Shown here: piece after piece, positions 52,302-60,366 of the stretch
Position numbering within the stretch: position 1 is the stretch's first letter
Layout of the letters: every line of letters starts with the position of its first letter
NCBI RefSeq assembly: GCF_015910445.1
Contig: NZ_CP048882.1
Span: forward strand, 310,001 to 374,000
DNA length: 64,000 nt
Reading direction: 5' to 3'
From: Streptomyces bathyalis
GTDB lineage: Bacteria; Actinomycetota; Actinomycetes; Streptomycetales; Streptomycetaceae
Made by a program: the position numbers and the translations under genes
The notes under the pieces: generated by a model
What the model saw: only the letters and a program-made list of their open reading frames with translations
Database searches by the model: none
Told to the model about the DNA's origin: nothing

Positions 52302-53426
52302 ATGACCACTCGTTTCGACCGCCTCGTGAACGGACCGATCCGCCAACTCCTCGACGGAGCCGACGCACTGATTGTCAGTGAACCGCAGAACGTTTTCCTG
52401 GTCTCGGACGTCGTCCCACCCACACTGCGCCTGCTGCCCGAGCGTCTCCTGATGCCGGTGTTCCACACATCCACCGATCCGTTCTGGGTCATCGCCGACA
52501 TCACCGAAGATGTCATCCGGCGCCAGAGCCGCCACATCACCGACCAGGTCGTCTACACCGAATACCGCGAGTCTCCGATCGGGGCCCTGGTGGACGCCCT
52601 GAAACGGCGCGGGCTTTCACACCAGCGGATCCTCGTCGAGAAGAACCACCTGAGCGCCGGCCACTACGAGGAGCTCGCCGCCTCCTTGCCCGGCGTGACG
52701 ATCGACGACGCAACACCCGCACTGCACGACATGCGCGCCGTCAAATCCCCGGATGAGCAGCACCAACTGCAGTACCGCGCCAACGCCACATTGCGTGCAC
52801 TCTCCGCGTGCTACGCCGAGACACGAATCGGCGACACCGAGACAGAAATACGCCAACGCGCAATCCAGAAGCTGTTCACCGAAGGATTCGACACCCTTGA
52901 GTTCGTCACGCTGGCCCGCGGCCGCGGCGACCTCCTCAACGGTGTCGCCGGCGACACCCCCCTGCAGCGCGGCGACATGCTCCGCGTCGACATCGGCGGC
53001 ACCATGGCAGGCTGGCGCTCCGACATCCACCGGACAGCGGTGGCCGGAACCCCGCCTCCCCGCCTCAAGGACGCCTGGCGCAAGAACCGCGAAGTCCACT
53101 ACGCGGCAATGGACACCATGCGTGCCGGCCGACCGGTACGGGAGACCTACGCGACCTGCGTCCGCGAATACGAGCGTCGCGGGATGCACTGCGACATGCC
53201 GTTCGTCGGCCACTCCCTCGGCGTCGGGCAGCACGAGTTTCCTGTGCTCACTCCCTTTGCCCCGGAGGAGTACAAGAGCGGCATGGTCATCATGCTCGAA
53301 CCCATGGGAATCGACCCCGACAACGGCGGCTTCTCGATCGAGGACATGATCCTGGTCACCGACAACGACCCCGTGGTCCTCTCGGACGCCGTGGAAACCG
53401 AAGAAATGATCGTCATCGGGGACTAG
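52302..53426 (+). CDS. M24-family metallopeptidase-like hydrolase (Xaa-Pro peptidase/creatinase type)
   Basis: A 374-residue pita-bread-fold protein. The creatinase-like N-terminal domain (residues ~1-160) is followed by the M24 domain with its metal or active-site residues: LRVDIGG, WRSDIHRTAV, VGHSLGVGQHEFP, VIMLEPMGI and FSIEDMILV. These correspond to the Asp-Asp-His-Glu-Glu set of aminopeptidase P and its relatives, so it is probably a metal enzyme rather than metal-free creatinase. It would cleave an amide or iminopeptide bond of the imported compound. 38 bases after the ThDP gene. Confidence 0.9.
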   Translation: MTTRFDRLVNGPIRQLLDGADALIVSEPQNVFLVSDVVPPTLRLLPERLLMPVFHTSTDPFWVIADITEDVIRRQSRHITDQVVYTEYRESPIGALVDALKRRGLSHQRILVEKNHLSAGHYEELAASLPGVTIDDATPALHDMRAVKSPDEQHQLQYRANATLRALSACYAETRIGDTETEIRQRAIQKLFTEGFDTLEFVTLARGRGDLLNGVAGDTPLQRGDMLRVDIGGTMAGWRSDIHRTAVAGTPPPRLKDAWRKNREVHYAAMDTMRAGRPVRETYATCVREYERRGMHCDMPFVGHSLGVGQHEFPVLTPFAPEEYKSGMVIMLEPMGIDPDNGGFSIEDMILVTDNDPVVLSDAVETEEMIVIGD

Positions 53427-53518
53427 CACCGATCGGCCGACCACCCTGTCCGCCACACCGGATTGACGAAATGCGAACCGTCAGAAACTCAGAAAACTCA
53501 GAACGAGGTGCTCTCTCA

Positions 53519-54394
53519 ATGGACGCCAACGAACGAATCGCCTACGTCGGTGAAGAGTTTGTCCCAGAGGCGAAAGCAACGGTGTCGATCCTGGACCACG
53601 CGGTGCTCTACGGAGACGGGGTCTTCGAGACCGTGGTCGCCTGGAAAGGCCGGATCTTCAAACTGGACGCCCATGTCCGGCGGTTCCTGCGGTCGTGCGC
53701 GGCGGTGGCCCTGGACTGCCCCGTCACCCAGGAACACCTGACGGAGCTGATCGTCGAGACGGTACGCCGGAACGGCCTGGAGAACGCTTACATCAAGTGG
53801 ATCCTCACCCGCGGCTCAAACGGGACACCCCTGATGGACCCCGCCGGTTGCGTGCCGAACCTCATCATCATGGCGCGGCCGTACATCGACCGATCGTCGG
53901 CGACCGGTCTTCGCGTGAAGACCGTCGCCGTTCGCCGCCCGCCGGGGCACGTTCTCGACGCGCACGTGAAAAGCCTCAACTACCTCAACCTGGTCATGGC
54001 CAAGGTGGAAGCCAAGGCCGCCGGCGCGGACCAGGCACTCATCCTCGACGTGCACGGCCGCCTCTGCGAAGCGCCGGGGTTCAACATCTTCGTCTCCGCT
54101 GACGGGGTGTTGAAGACACCTCGCCACGACGTGCTCCGCGGCATCACCAGGGAGACGACCATGGAGCTGGCCACCGAGAGAGGGCTCCAGGTACAGGAAA
54201 CCGAGCTCGAACTGTACGACGCCTACACCGCCGACGAAGTGTTCCTCACCAGCACGGCAGGCGGCCTCGTCCCGGTAGTCGAGGTGGACGGACGCACGGT
54301 CGGCGATGGCAAGCCCGGACCGGTGTTGTCAGCGCTCCAGGAGGACTACCGCAATGCACTGGCCTCTGCCCGCTGGAGCACACCGATCGGGTAG
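53519..54394 (+). CDS. Class IV PLP-dependent aminotransferase
   Basis: A 291-residue fold-type IV PLP enzyme (branched-chain/D-amino-acid aminotransferase or lyase family). DHAVLYGDGVFETVVAWKGRIF opens the fold, HVKSLNYLNLVMAKVEA carries the PLP Lys, and LILDVHGRLCEAPGFNIFV and VFLTSTAGGLVPVVEV are typical. I start at ATG 53519 after GAGGTG; an ATG at 53471 lacks a site. It would move an amino group between an amino acid and a 2-oxo acid, feeding or following the ThDP enzyme. Last gene of the operon. Confidence 0.92.
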   Translation: MDANERIAYVGEEFVPEAKATVSILDHAVLYGDGVFETVVAWKGRIFKLDAHVRRFLRSCAAVALDCPVTQEHLTELIVETVRRNGLENAYIKWILTRGSNGTPLMDPAGCVPNLIIMARPYIDRSSATGLRVKTVAVRRPPGHVLDAHVKSLNYLNLVMAKVEAKAAGADQALILDVHGRLCEAPGFNIFVSADGVLKTPRHDVLRGITRETTMELATERGLQVQETELELYDAYTADEVFLTSTAGGLVPVVEVDGRTVGDGKPGPVLSALQEDYRNALASARWSTPIG

Positions 54395-54499
54395 CAACTC
54401 CATCATCCGGCCGGCCGACCGTGTCGGTGCACGAAGGGCCCGGCCGAGCCTCAGCTGTCAGTGACGTCGTAGCACGGCGAGCTCAACAGACCGCATAGA

Positions 54500-54640
54500 C
54501 CTCATGAGTTGGCGAGGCGTGGAGGGACATGCTGACGATGTGCTCGGCGATGGCCAGCGCCGAAGTCGCTCCCGGTGACGGCGCGTTGCGCACGTGCGCG
54601 AAGTGCTCGGTCTCCAAGGAATCCAGCACAACGGCTGCCA
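54500..54640 (-). pseudogene. C-terminal scrap of an L-2-hydroxyglutarate-oxidase-like FAD enzyme
   Basis: About 40 residues, including HVRNAPSPGATSALAIAEHI, match the extreme C-terminus of LhgO-type FAD oxidoreductases. Nothing of the rest of the gene remains. Relic. Confidence 0.55.
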
Positions 54641-54656
54641 CCGAAACTCGACGGAC

Positions 54657-54810
54657 ATGCCGCCGACGCCACCGCCACCCGAGCCGGTGACGATCTACAA
54701 CTCGATCCCCGACGACGTGCCCGGGAATATGGCGGCGCTCGGTTACAAGGCAACCGCAACCAGCGCATTCGGGGACGAAGTCGAGTTCGACTCCGGCCGT
54801 GTGTCCAGCT
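54657..54810 (+). pseudogene. N-terminal scrap of a Streptomyces secreted-protein family
   Basis: TIYNSIPDDVPGNMAALGYK and ATATSAFGDEVEF resemble the opening of a secreted repeat protein family of Streptomyces (pattern YDSxPxxLPGNVPSxGFEAT). The frame is lost soon after. No name can be given. Confidence 0.4.
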
Positions 54811-54965
54811 CACGCAGGTCGACCTCGAGGGCACATCGGGGTCAGCATGCACGCCCCGACAGGTCTGTTCGCGACCGGGCCCGCGGTGAGCGGGGTGGGC
54901 GGCGGCAGGGCGAGGATGCGGGTGATCTCCTCGTCGAAAAAGCCAGGTGAGAAGCGCGAGAGCAC

Positions 54966-55466
54966 TCAGGCGTGCCAGGGGTGGAACCGGGGGAGCCAGC
55001 GGCGGACGTGGTGCTTGTACGTCACGTAGTCCTGGCCGAAGCGCCGTTCCAGGCCGCGTTCCTCCCATAGCGGAATGTAGGTCTGGTTTACGGCGAAGAA
55101 CGCCACGAACCACCCGAGAAGGACTGGCGATCGGAACAGAAGTGCCTCACCGAGAAGGATGAACAGGACACCGCTGATCATCGGGTTGCGCACGTGTAGG
55201 TAAGGACCGCGAACGACCAATTTCCTCGGGGCGTCCCACGGGGCCAGGGTGCCGTCACCGACTCGATCGAAGAGCGCAATCGTCCAAACGACCAGGGTCA
55301 GCCCGATCGCCATGAAGACGGCACCGAGGGTGCCGAGCACGGCGGTGACCGCAGCTCCGGAGTCGGGGGCGCCGAGGCCCGTGGTGACCGACAGCAGGAT
55401 CGGGACAAGGACCGTGACAGTCACCGGAGCCACCAGGATCGCAATGGCGTGTCGGAGTATCCGCAT
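54966..55466 (-). CDS. Isoprenylcysteine carboxyl methyltransferase-like membrane protein
   Basis: A 166-residue membrane protein of the ICMT/phospholipid-methyltransferase family, using S-adenosylmethionine. Four membrane segments are visible, and the C-terminal signature is intact: RGPYLHVRNPMISGVLFILLG, then EERGLERRFGQDYVTYKHHVRRWLPRF. Bacterial members methylate small lipophilic carboxylates or lipids; the substrate here is unknown. It stands alone between relics and appears to be one of two intact genes in the decayed stretch. Confidence 0.9.
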   Translation of the reverse strand: MRILRHAIAILVAPVTVTVLVPILLSVTTGLGAPDSGAAVTAVLGTLGAVFMAIGLTLVVWTIALFDRVGDGTLAPWDAPRKLVVRGPYLHVRNPMISGVLFILLGEALLFRSPVLLGWFVAFFAVNQTYIPLWEERGLERRFGQDYVTYKHHVRRWLPRFHPWHA

Positions 55467-56063
55467 AAATTCATCGTACGTTGAATTTGCAACGACGCAA
55501 GATCGCGGGCTCCGGGACTGCGGGCTCTACCTGTTGAGCGTGCCGGTCCGGGCGTGGTCGCGGGCTCGGATCGTGGCGACGAGTCGTTGCCGGCCTGTCC
55601 CAAAATGCGCGCTCACAGCGGGATTGGCGCTCGACCGCCTGTCAGCGACAGTTGTGCAGTTCCTCTTCCCTCGCTCCGTCGAGGTCATATCGAGTGCCTC
55701 AAGCAGGTCGGTTGGTGTGGGGACGGATCAATGTCGGTACGTCCGCGCGGAGTTGAGCGCGCGGAACGGCCGTCGATCTCTGTCCCAACTCAAGGCCGAG
55801 TCACCTTCGGTCTCTCCGTCGGACAAGCTGACGATCCGCGACAGTGAGCACCGGCATGCGCACGGCGTAGTTGTCGCCTCGTCCAGGTGCCGGTCACTCC
55901 CGTCGTCGCCGCGCTACACCTGCGCGTCAAGGTGTAGTGGCGTTCCACCTGAGGGTGCAGGTTTTCGGTGGGGAGTCCATCCTCTGGGCTCACGCGCTGG
56001 TCGGGCAGCGAGATCTAGCTTTGGTGGCGTCTCCCGGATCTCACTCCCGACGAGGACATCTCG
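55467..56063. other. Decayed intergenic stretch
   Basis: No credible frame or family motif was found. It lies between the ICMT-like gene and the ABC ATPase relic and probably contains eroded sequence. Confidence 0.5.
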
Positions 56064-56300
56064 ATGATCGAAGCCCACACGCACAGCAAAGCTATGGAGA
56101 CAGGACCGCCGTCGCGGATCTCGGGTTCACCGTCCGGCCCGTTGCCGTGACCGGATTCCTCGGCCCGAACGGCGCGGGAAGTCCACCACGATGCGGATGA
56201 TCGTGGGCCTGAACGCCCCAACCGCCGGTCAGGTCACAGTCCAATGGCAAGCACTACGCCGCGCATCGAGCACCGCTGCGGGAGGTCGCCTACGAGACCG
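56064..56300 (+). pseudogene. ABC-transporter ATPase N-terminal relic with frameshift in Walker A
   Basis: SYGDRTAVADLGFTVRPVAV and TGFLGPNGAG read in one frame, then GKSTTMRMIVGLNAPTAGQV continues in another, so one base was lost inside the Walker A motif. The start MIEAHT is also out of frame with the next part. The gene has multiple frameshifts and is truncated after ~80 residues. It resembles BcrA/NatA-type exporter ATPases. Confidence 0.75.
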
Positions 56301-56469
56301 GCTCATCCGCCCCTGAATGAGGGCCGCTGCGCCGAGTCTCAGCCAGACGATCGAGTTCGGTATCTGTGCCGGCCGCGACCATGACGAAGGCCAACCCACA
56401 CACGGTCGTGAGCCCTCCAGGCGCACAGCCGCGCCAGGCGACTTCCGCTCAACCAAATCGCTGCCATAC

Positions 56470-56735
56470 GGCACTTGGAGACCAGCCACCCACGCCCTCG
56501 CAACACGCGTCATAGCGGTCCAGGCGCTCGCCGGACAGAACACCCGCAACGCCTCATCGGCCCCCTCGGCATCCCCACCAGGGCCGGGCGGATCGCCGCG
56601 CAGTGTCAGCTCTTCCTGCAAGCCAACTGCCCATGGTCGCCCAGACGCTGGGCTTCCACCACCAATCCCCTACCCGGGGCGGCCGTCGAGGCCGCATGCT
56701 CTGGAGCCGTCATGCCAGTATCGAGCAGTAGTAGT
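56470..56735 (+). pseudogene. C-terminal relic of a Streptomyces recombinase-like protein
   Basis: RLIGPLGIPTRAGRIAAQCQ continues, after a frameshift, as QLPMVAQTLGFHHQSPTR, a pattern I associate with the C-terminus of plasmid/element-borne site-specific recombinase-like proteins. It ends just inside the start of the following lipase gene. Family recognition is from memory and tentative. Confidence 0.45.
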
Positions 56736-58220
56736 GCTCAGCCGACCTCCCTTGCCACCGTCTCTGTGAACGAGACGATCAGCGGCATCGGCACGACGCC
56801 GATCGAAGCAGTCCTGGTCGTAGGCGCACTCGCGCTGGTGTCGGCCCGGTGGCTGCAGCCTCGATTCCGGCGGCGGGTCGCGATAGGCGCCGCAGCGGTG
56901 TCGTTGGCGTCCGCGGCGGTGCTCGTGGTGATCGGTCTTCGCTGGCAGATGATCCCGGTGCTGGTGACGGTCATGGTGGTGCTGCCGTTCACGGTCCGGA
57001 CCATCATGGGGAAGCCCAGCGCTCGACGGACCCGCTGGTGGCTGGCCGGACCAGGGTCCGCGGCCTGCGTCCTGGCGATCGTTGCCGGTGTGGGCGCGGC
57101 GATCGCATTCCCCGTCCCGGACTTCCCCACGCCGACCGGCAAGTACGCGGTCGGCACCACCGTCGTCGAGTGGACCGATCCCGACCGGCCCGAGAAGTGG
57201 ACGTCCGATCCCGATGATCGGCGTGAGCTGCAGGCCCAGATCTGGTACCCGGCCCAGGCAAGCCCGGACAAGGCGGAGCGGGCGCCCTACCTGGGCCGCT
57301 CGGAGGCCGAGGTGAACGCCGTCGTCGAGGGCTTCGGAGACTTTCTCGGGATCCCCCGATTCGTTCTCGACGGCCAGGCGATGGCCCGCACCAACTCGGT
57401 GCCCGACGCGCCGGTCGCCTCCGGCAAGGAACAATTCCCGGTGGTGCTGTTCTCCCCGGGTGGAGGCATGGGGCGCACCACGAACACCGCCTGGGCCGAG
57501 GAGCTGGTCAGCAAAGGCTACGTGGTCGCCGCGCTCGACCACCCCTACGTCTCGGCAGCGGTCAGGTTCACCGACGGCCGGACGGTTCACTTGGCGGAGC
57601 AGAAATTCAGCTCCGATGCCGAAGCCCGACAGTTGAGCGAGAAGTTGGCAGCGGTGAAGGCCCGCGATCTCAGCTCGGCCCTCACCCACCTCGGCCGCCT
57701 GGACAACGGCGAAGTGAAGAGCATCCTCGCCGGGCGGCTGGACACCGACCGCGCTGCGGCCGTCGGCATGTCGGCCGGCGTGGGCGGCGCCTTTCAAGCA
57801 GCCCGCACCGATGAACGCTTCTCCGCGGTGATCGCCCTCGACGGCCGTCCATACGACGCCCATCCCGGGCCATACGACCAGCCGGCGCTGGCGCTGACTC
57901 ACCAGATCGGGCTGGAGGACAACCCCACCTATCTCCCCGAGCTGGGACAAGGGCTCGAGCGCAGCACGACGACCGCCTACATGCTCACCATCCCCGGCAC
58001 CACCCACCCATCCTTCACCGACGCGCCCCTGTGGATGCCGCCCGTCCGGTCGCTGGTCGGCACCCGCGGACGCACCGAACCCAACCGCATCATCACCGAG
58101 CTGACCATCGGCTTCCTCGACGCCAAGCTTCGCAACCGACCGACTGACCTCCCCCGCCTCTTCTCCAAACACGGCTTCTCCAAGCACCGCGAACTGACCG
58201 TCTACGACGCCGACGAATAG
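56712..58220 (+). CDS. Membrane-anchored alpha/beta hydrolase, PAF-acetylhydrolase-like
   Basis: A 502-residue protein. The front has four hydrophobic segments (VLVVGALALVSARWL, VAIGAAAVSLASAAVLVVIG, MIPVLVTVMVVLPFTV, AACVLAIVAGVGAAIAF), so it is membrane-bound with the catalytic part probably outside. The hydrolase domain has FPVVLFSPGGGMGRTTN, the nucleophile AAVGMSAGVGGAF (GxSxG), ALDGRPYDAH for the acid and IPGTTHPSFTD for the His, as in PAF-acetylhydrolase-like lipases. The ATG at 56712 has GGAG five bases upstream; in-frame codons before it belong to the recombinase relic. Substrate: a lipid or short ester, not defined. Confidence 0.85.
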   Translation: MPVSSSSSAQPTSLATVSVNETISGIGTTPIEAVLVVGALALVSARWLQPRFRRRVAIGAAAVSLASAAVLVVIGLRWQMIPVLVTVMVVLPFTVRTIMGKPSARRTRWWLAGPGSAACVLAIVAGVGAAIAFPVPDFPTPTGKYAVGTTVVEWTDPDRPEKWTSDPDDRRELQAQIWYPAQASPDKAERAPYLGRSEAEVNAVVEGFGDFLGIPRFVLDGQAMARTNSVPDAPVASGKEQFPVVLFSPGGGMGRTTNTAWAEELVSKGYVVAALDHPYVSAAVRFTDGRTVHLAEQKFSSDAEARQLSEKLAAVKARDLSSALTHLGRLDNGEVKSILAGRLDTDRAAAVGMSAGVGGAFQAARTDERFSAVIALDGRPYDAHPGPYDQPALALTHQIGLEDNPTYLPELGQGLERSTTTAYMLTIPGTTHPSFTDAPLWMPPVRSLVGTRGRTEPNRIITELTIGFLDAKLRNRPTDLPRLFSKHGFSKHRELTVYDADE

Positions 58221-58222
58221 CC

Positions 58223-58775
58223 TTGGCACAACGGAGAATGTCGCAGCCGCCGCTCAGCCCGGCGATCCTTCAACTGGAACGCCGGCTGGGCGTGCGGCTC
58301 TTCGACCGCAGCAGACGGAAGATCACGCTGGCGGAGACAGGGCGAGTGTTCGCGGAGGCATGCCGCAAGCTCGTGGCAGCCGCCCAGCACGCCCATGAGG
58401 TCGCCACCCATGCCGAGGCGGGCCTGCTGGGCACACGCTGCGGTTGGGCGTGGTGACCTCGGCGCTGAGCGAGACCCGGTGAGCACCGTCGAAGACCTCC
58501 GGCAGGCCCGCCCGCGCGTCGACCTGCGGATCACGGAGGAAGAACCCTGGGTCTGACTGCGCCGCGAGGCGTCACCGGACTACCACGACCAGCTCATGGC
58601 GACCTGTCGCCGCGCGGGTTTCACCCCCGACGCGCGCCACCACGCCAACTCGAACTGACCCAACTCGCCATGGTGGCCTGCGGCCTTGGCATCACACTTG
58701 TGCCGAACGCGACCGCCGCGCACTCCTTCCAGCGCCCTGTCGCCCAACCGCCCCTCAGCATTGCGCCAGTTCGGC
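58223..58775 (+). pseudogene. LysR-family regulator relic
   Basis: MSQPPLSPAILQLERRLGVR and RLFDRSRRKITLAETGRVF are the LysR helix-turn-helix without its first helices. After LLGT the frame breaks; later pieces in other frames (LRLGVVTSALSE, RPRVDLRITEEE, QLAMVACGLGITLVPNA) show the ligand domain was once complete. At least two frameshifts and stops. It begins two bases after the lipase stop, with no LysR start of its own. Confidence 0.8.
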
Positions 58776-58782
58776 GTTACAG

Positions 58783-59048
58783 CAGTCTCCAGGCGGCGTA
58801 GCCCGGGTAGATGAGCGGCGGTATGACGATGAGCAGTGCCAGGACCATGGCCCCGGCATGCGCGGGCGCCTGTCGCCGCCAGGGCAGTCTCCGGCGCTGC
58901 CGGGACGACGATGACGGGTAGGGCAGGCGACGCCCAGAAAGCTCCCAGATGCCTGCGGTGGATCGGTGACGGACGTCGCCGCCCCGGCCGCGCCGGCTGC
59001 GAGCAGATCGCGCCGAGTCGGGTGTGCGCTGGTGGAACGCTCTGGCAT
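58783..59048 (-). pseudogene. Truncated Tat-signal protein behind GH172
   Basis: MPERSTSAHPTRRDLLAAG is a clear twin-arginine signal start, with AGGAGG six bases before the ATG at 59048 and only 12 bases after the GH172 stop. The sequence departs from protein-like after AATSV, and a hydrophobic scrap GAMVLALLIVIPPLIYPGYA lies in another frame near the end. It was probably a secreted enzyme of the carbohydrate operon, now deleted. Confidence 0.55.
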
Positions 59049-59060
59049 CGCCAACCTCCT

Positions 59061-60140
59061 CTAATCCACTTCGAGTTCGAGAAGTCCGGGGGTGCACGGA
59101 CGGCCGGAGGAGGCCGGAGTGTCCAGGTAGAACAGCGCCGTCGAGGCGATGTCGTCGCTGGTCGGCCGGTAGCGGTGCGGCAGTCCGTTGCCGTTGCCGG
59201 GCCCGATGCCCAGCGACTGGACGGTCACCCGCAGGTCCTCGGCGAAACGCACGGGGTCGGCCACGTGCCACCGGTACATCCCGAACCGCTGCTGGCTGGC
59301 GTAGAGCCCGTCCGGACGCAGGATCTGGTTCAGCCCGAGGTAGGGCGTCGTGTAGGCGGTGTAGCCCTGGCCCTCCAGATCGAAGTTCCAGGCGCCGCCA
59401 AAGTAGTCCTCCGTGCCGGTGCCGCAGATTGTGGGGAAGTCCGTGTCGCCGTCGAGGTAGAACTTCACCTCGCCCTCGCCCCACCAGCCGGGGCTGTTCG
59501 TCGCCCAGGCCAGATAGGTGCCGATGTACTGTCCGCGGCCCTCGACGCCCTCCACCAGGGTGTGCGTCTCGCCGTACGGTACGGGTTTGCTGCGGCGCCA
59601 ATGGCCGTGCAGGTAGCAGGAGTCGGCGGGGACGGCACCTGACTCGTAGTCGATCTGGTAGTAGAGCGTGACGGTCTCGGCCGAGAGGTTATCCAGCGTG
59701 AGGCGTGCGCGGTCGTGGAACGGCATCGGCCAGTACGAGTTGAAGCCCCCGTTCGGGTTCGCGGCGACCGGCTGCGAGGAGACCTGGCTGAAGACGTTCC
59801 AGCCGTTGCAGAAGAAGTCGCCGAGCGGCACTTCGATCGCCGCCTCCTCCGCTCCGTCCCAGTACGCCCGCAGCAGCGTGCCGCGCCAGGCGCGATGCGG
59901 TGCTGTCGTGCACCAGATGTGCCGAATGGCGCCTGGCCCGGTGATGTCGGCCAGTTCGGCTGTCTCTCCGGGGGCGATCTCGATGCTCGGTGAGATCTTC
60001 CAGCCCTGTCCCAAGGCACCGGCCGCCCGTGCGCCGGTGCCCTCGGTGGCCCTGCCGCCGGCCCCCTTGCCGCCGGTGAAGTTCTCCGGACTGACTGAGC
60101 GGGTGGTCCTCTCCTTGTACCTGGCCAGATCATCGAGCAT
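59061..60140 (-). CDS. GH172 (DUF2961) glycoside hydrolase
   Basis: A 359-residue jelly-roll protein of DUF2961, now family GH172, whose studied members act on D-fructofuranose/D-arabinofuranose linkages (difructose anhydride, arabinan). Motifs: GPGAIRHIWCTT, AYWDGAEEAAIEVPLGDFF, GTYLAWATNSPGWWGEGEVKF, and FPTICGTGTEDYFGGAWNF, which carries the acidic residues of the probable active site. No signal peptide, so cytoplasmic unless trimer export occurs. ATG 60140 follows GGAG by five bases. Third gene of the row GH116 - isomerase-like - GH172. Confidence 0.9.
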   Translation of the reverse strand: MLDDLARYKERTTRSVSPENFTGGKGAGGRATEGTGARAAGALGQGWKISPSIEIAPGETAELADITGPGAIRHIWCTTAPHRAWRGTLLRAYWDGAEEAAIEVPLGDFFCNGWNVFSQVSSQPVAANPNGGFNSYWPMPFHDRARLTLDNLSAETVTLYYQIDYESGAVPADSCYLHGHWRRSKPVPYGETHTLVEGVEGRGQYIGTYLAWATNSPGWWGEGEVKFYLDGDTDFPTICGTGTEDYFGGAWNFDLEGQGYTAYTTPYLGLNQILRPDGLYASQQRFGMYRWHVADPVRFAEDLRVTVQSLGIGPGNGNGLPHRYRPTSDDIASTALFYLDTPASSGRPCTPGLLELEVD

Positions 60141-60366
60141 GGATTCTCCGTGGGTGAGGCGTGTTGCCGGGCGCATGCGCCGAGGAACCGCAGATGTGCA
60201 ATCGATGTCTCAGTTGTCTTCGGAAGGTCTCCAACGGTGCCTGTTGAGGTTGCCGAACAGGCATGCCTTCGGTGCCACTTGCCCCGCTGAGGCTCAGCAC
60301 CGCGGAGACTGAGGCGGTCGCCGGGCCTGGCCGGATCTGGTCAGGCAGGACCGGAGGGGGCGGGGG

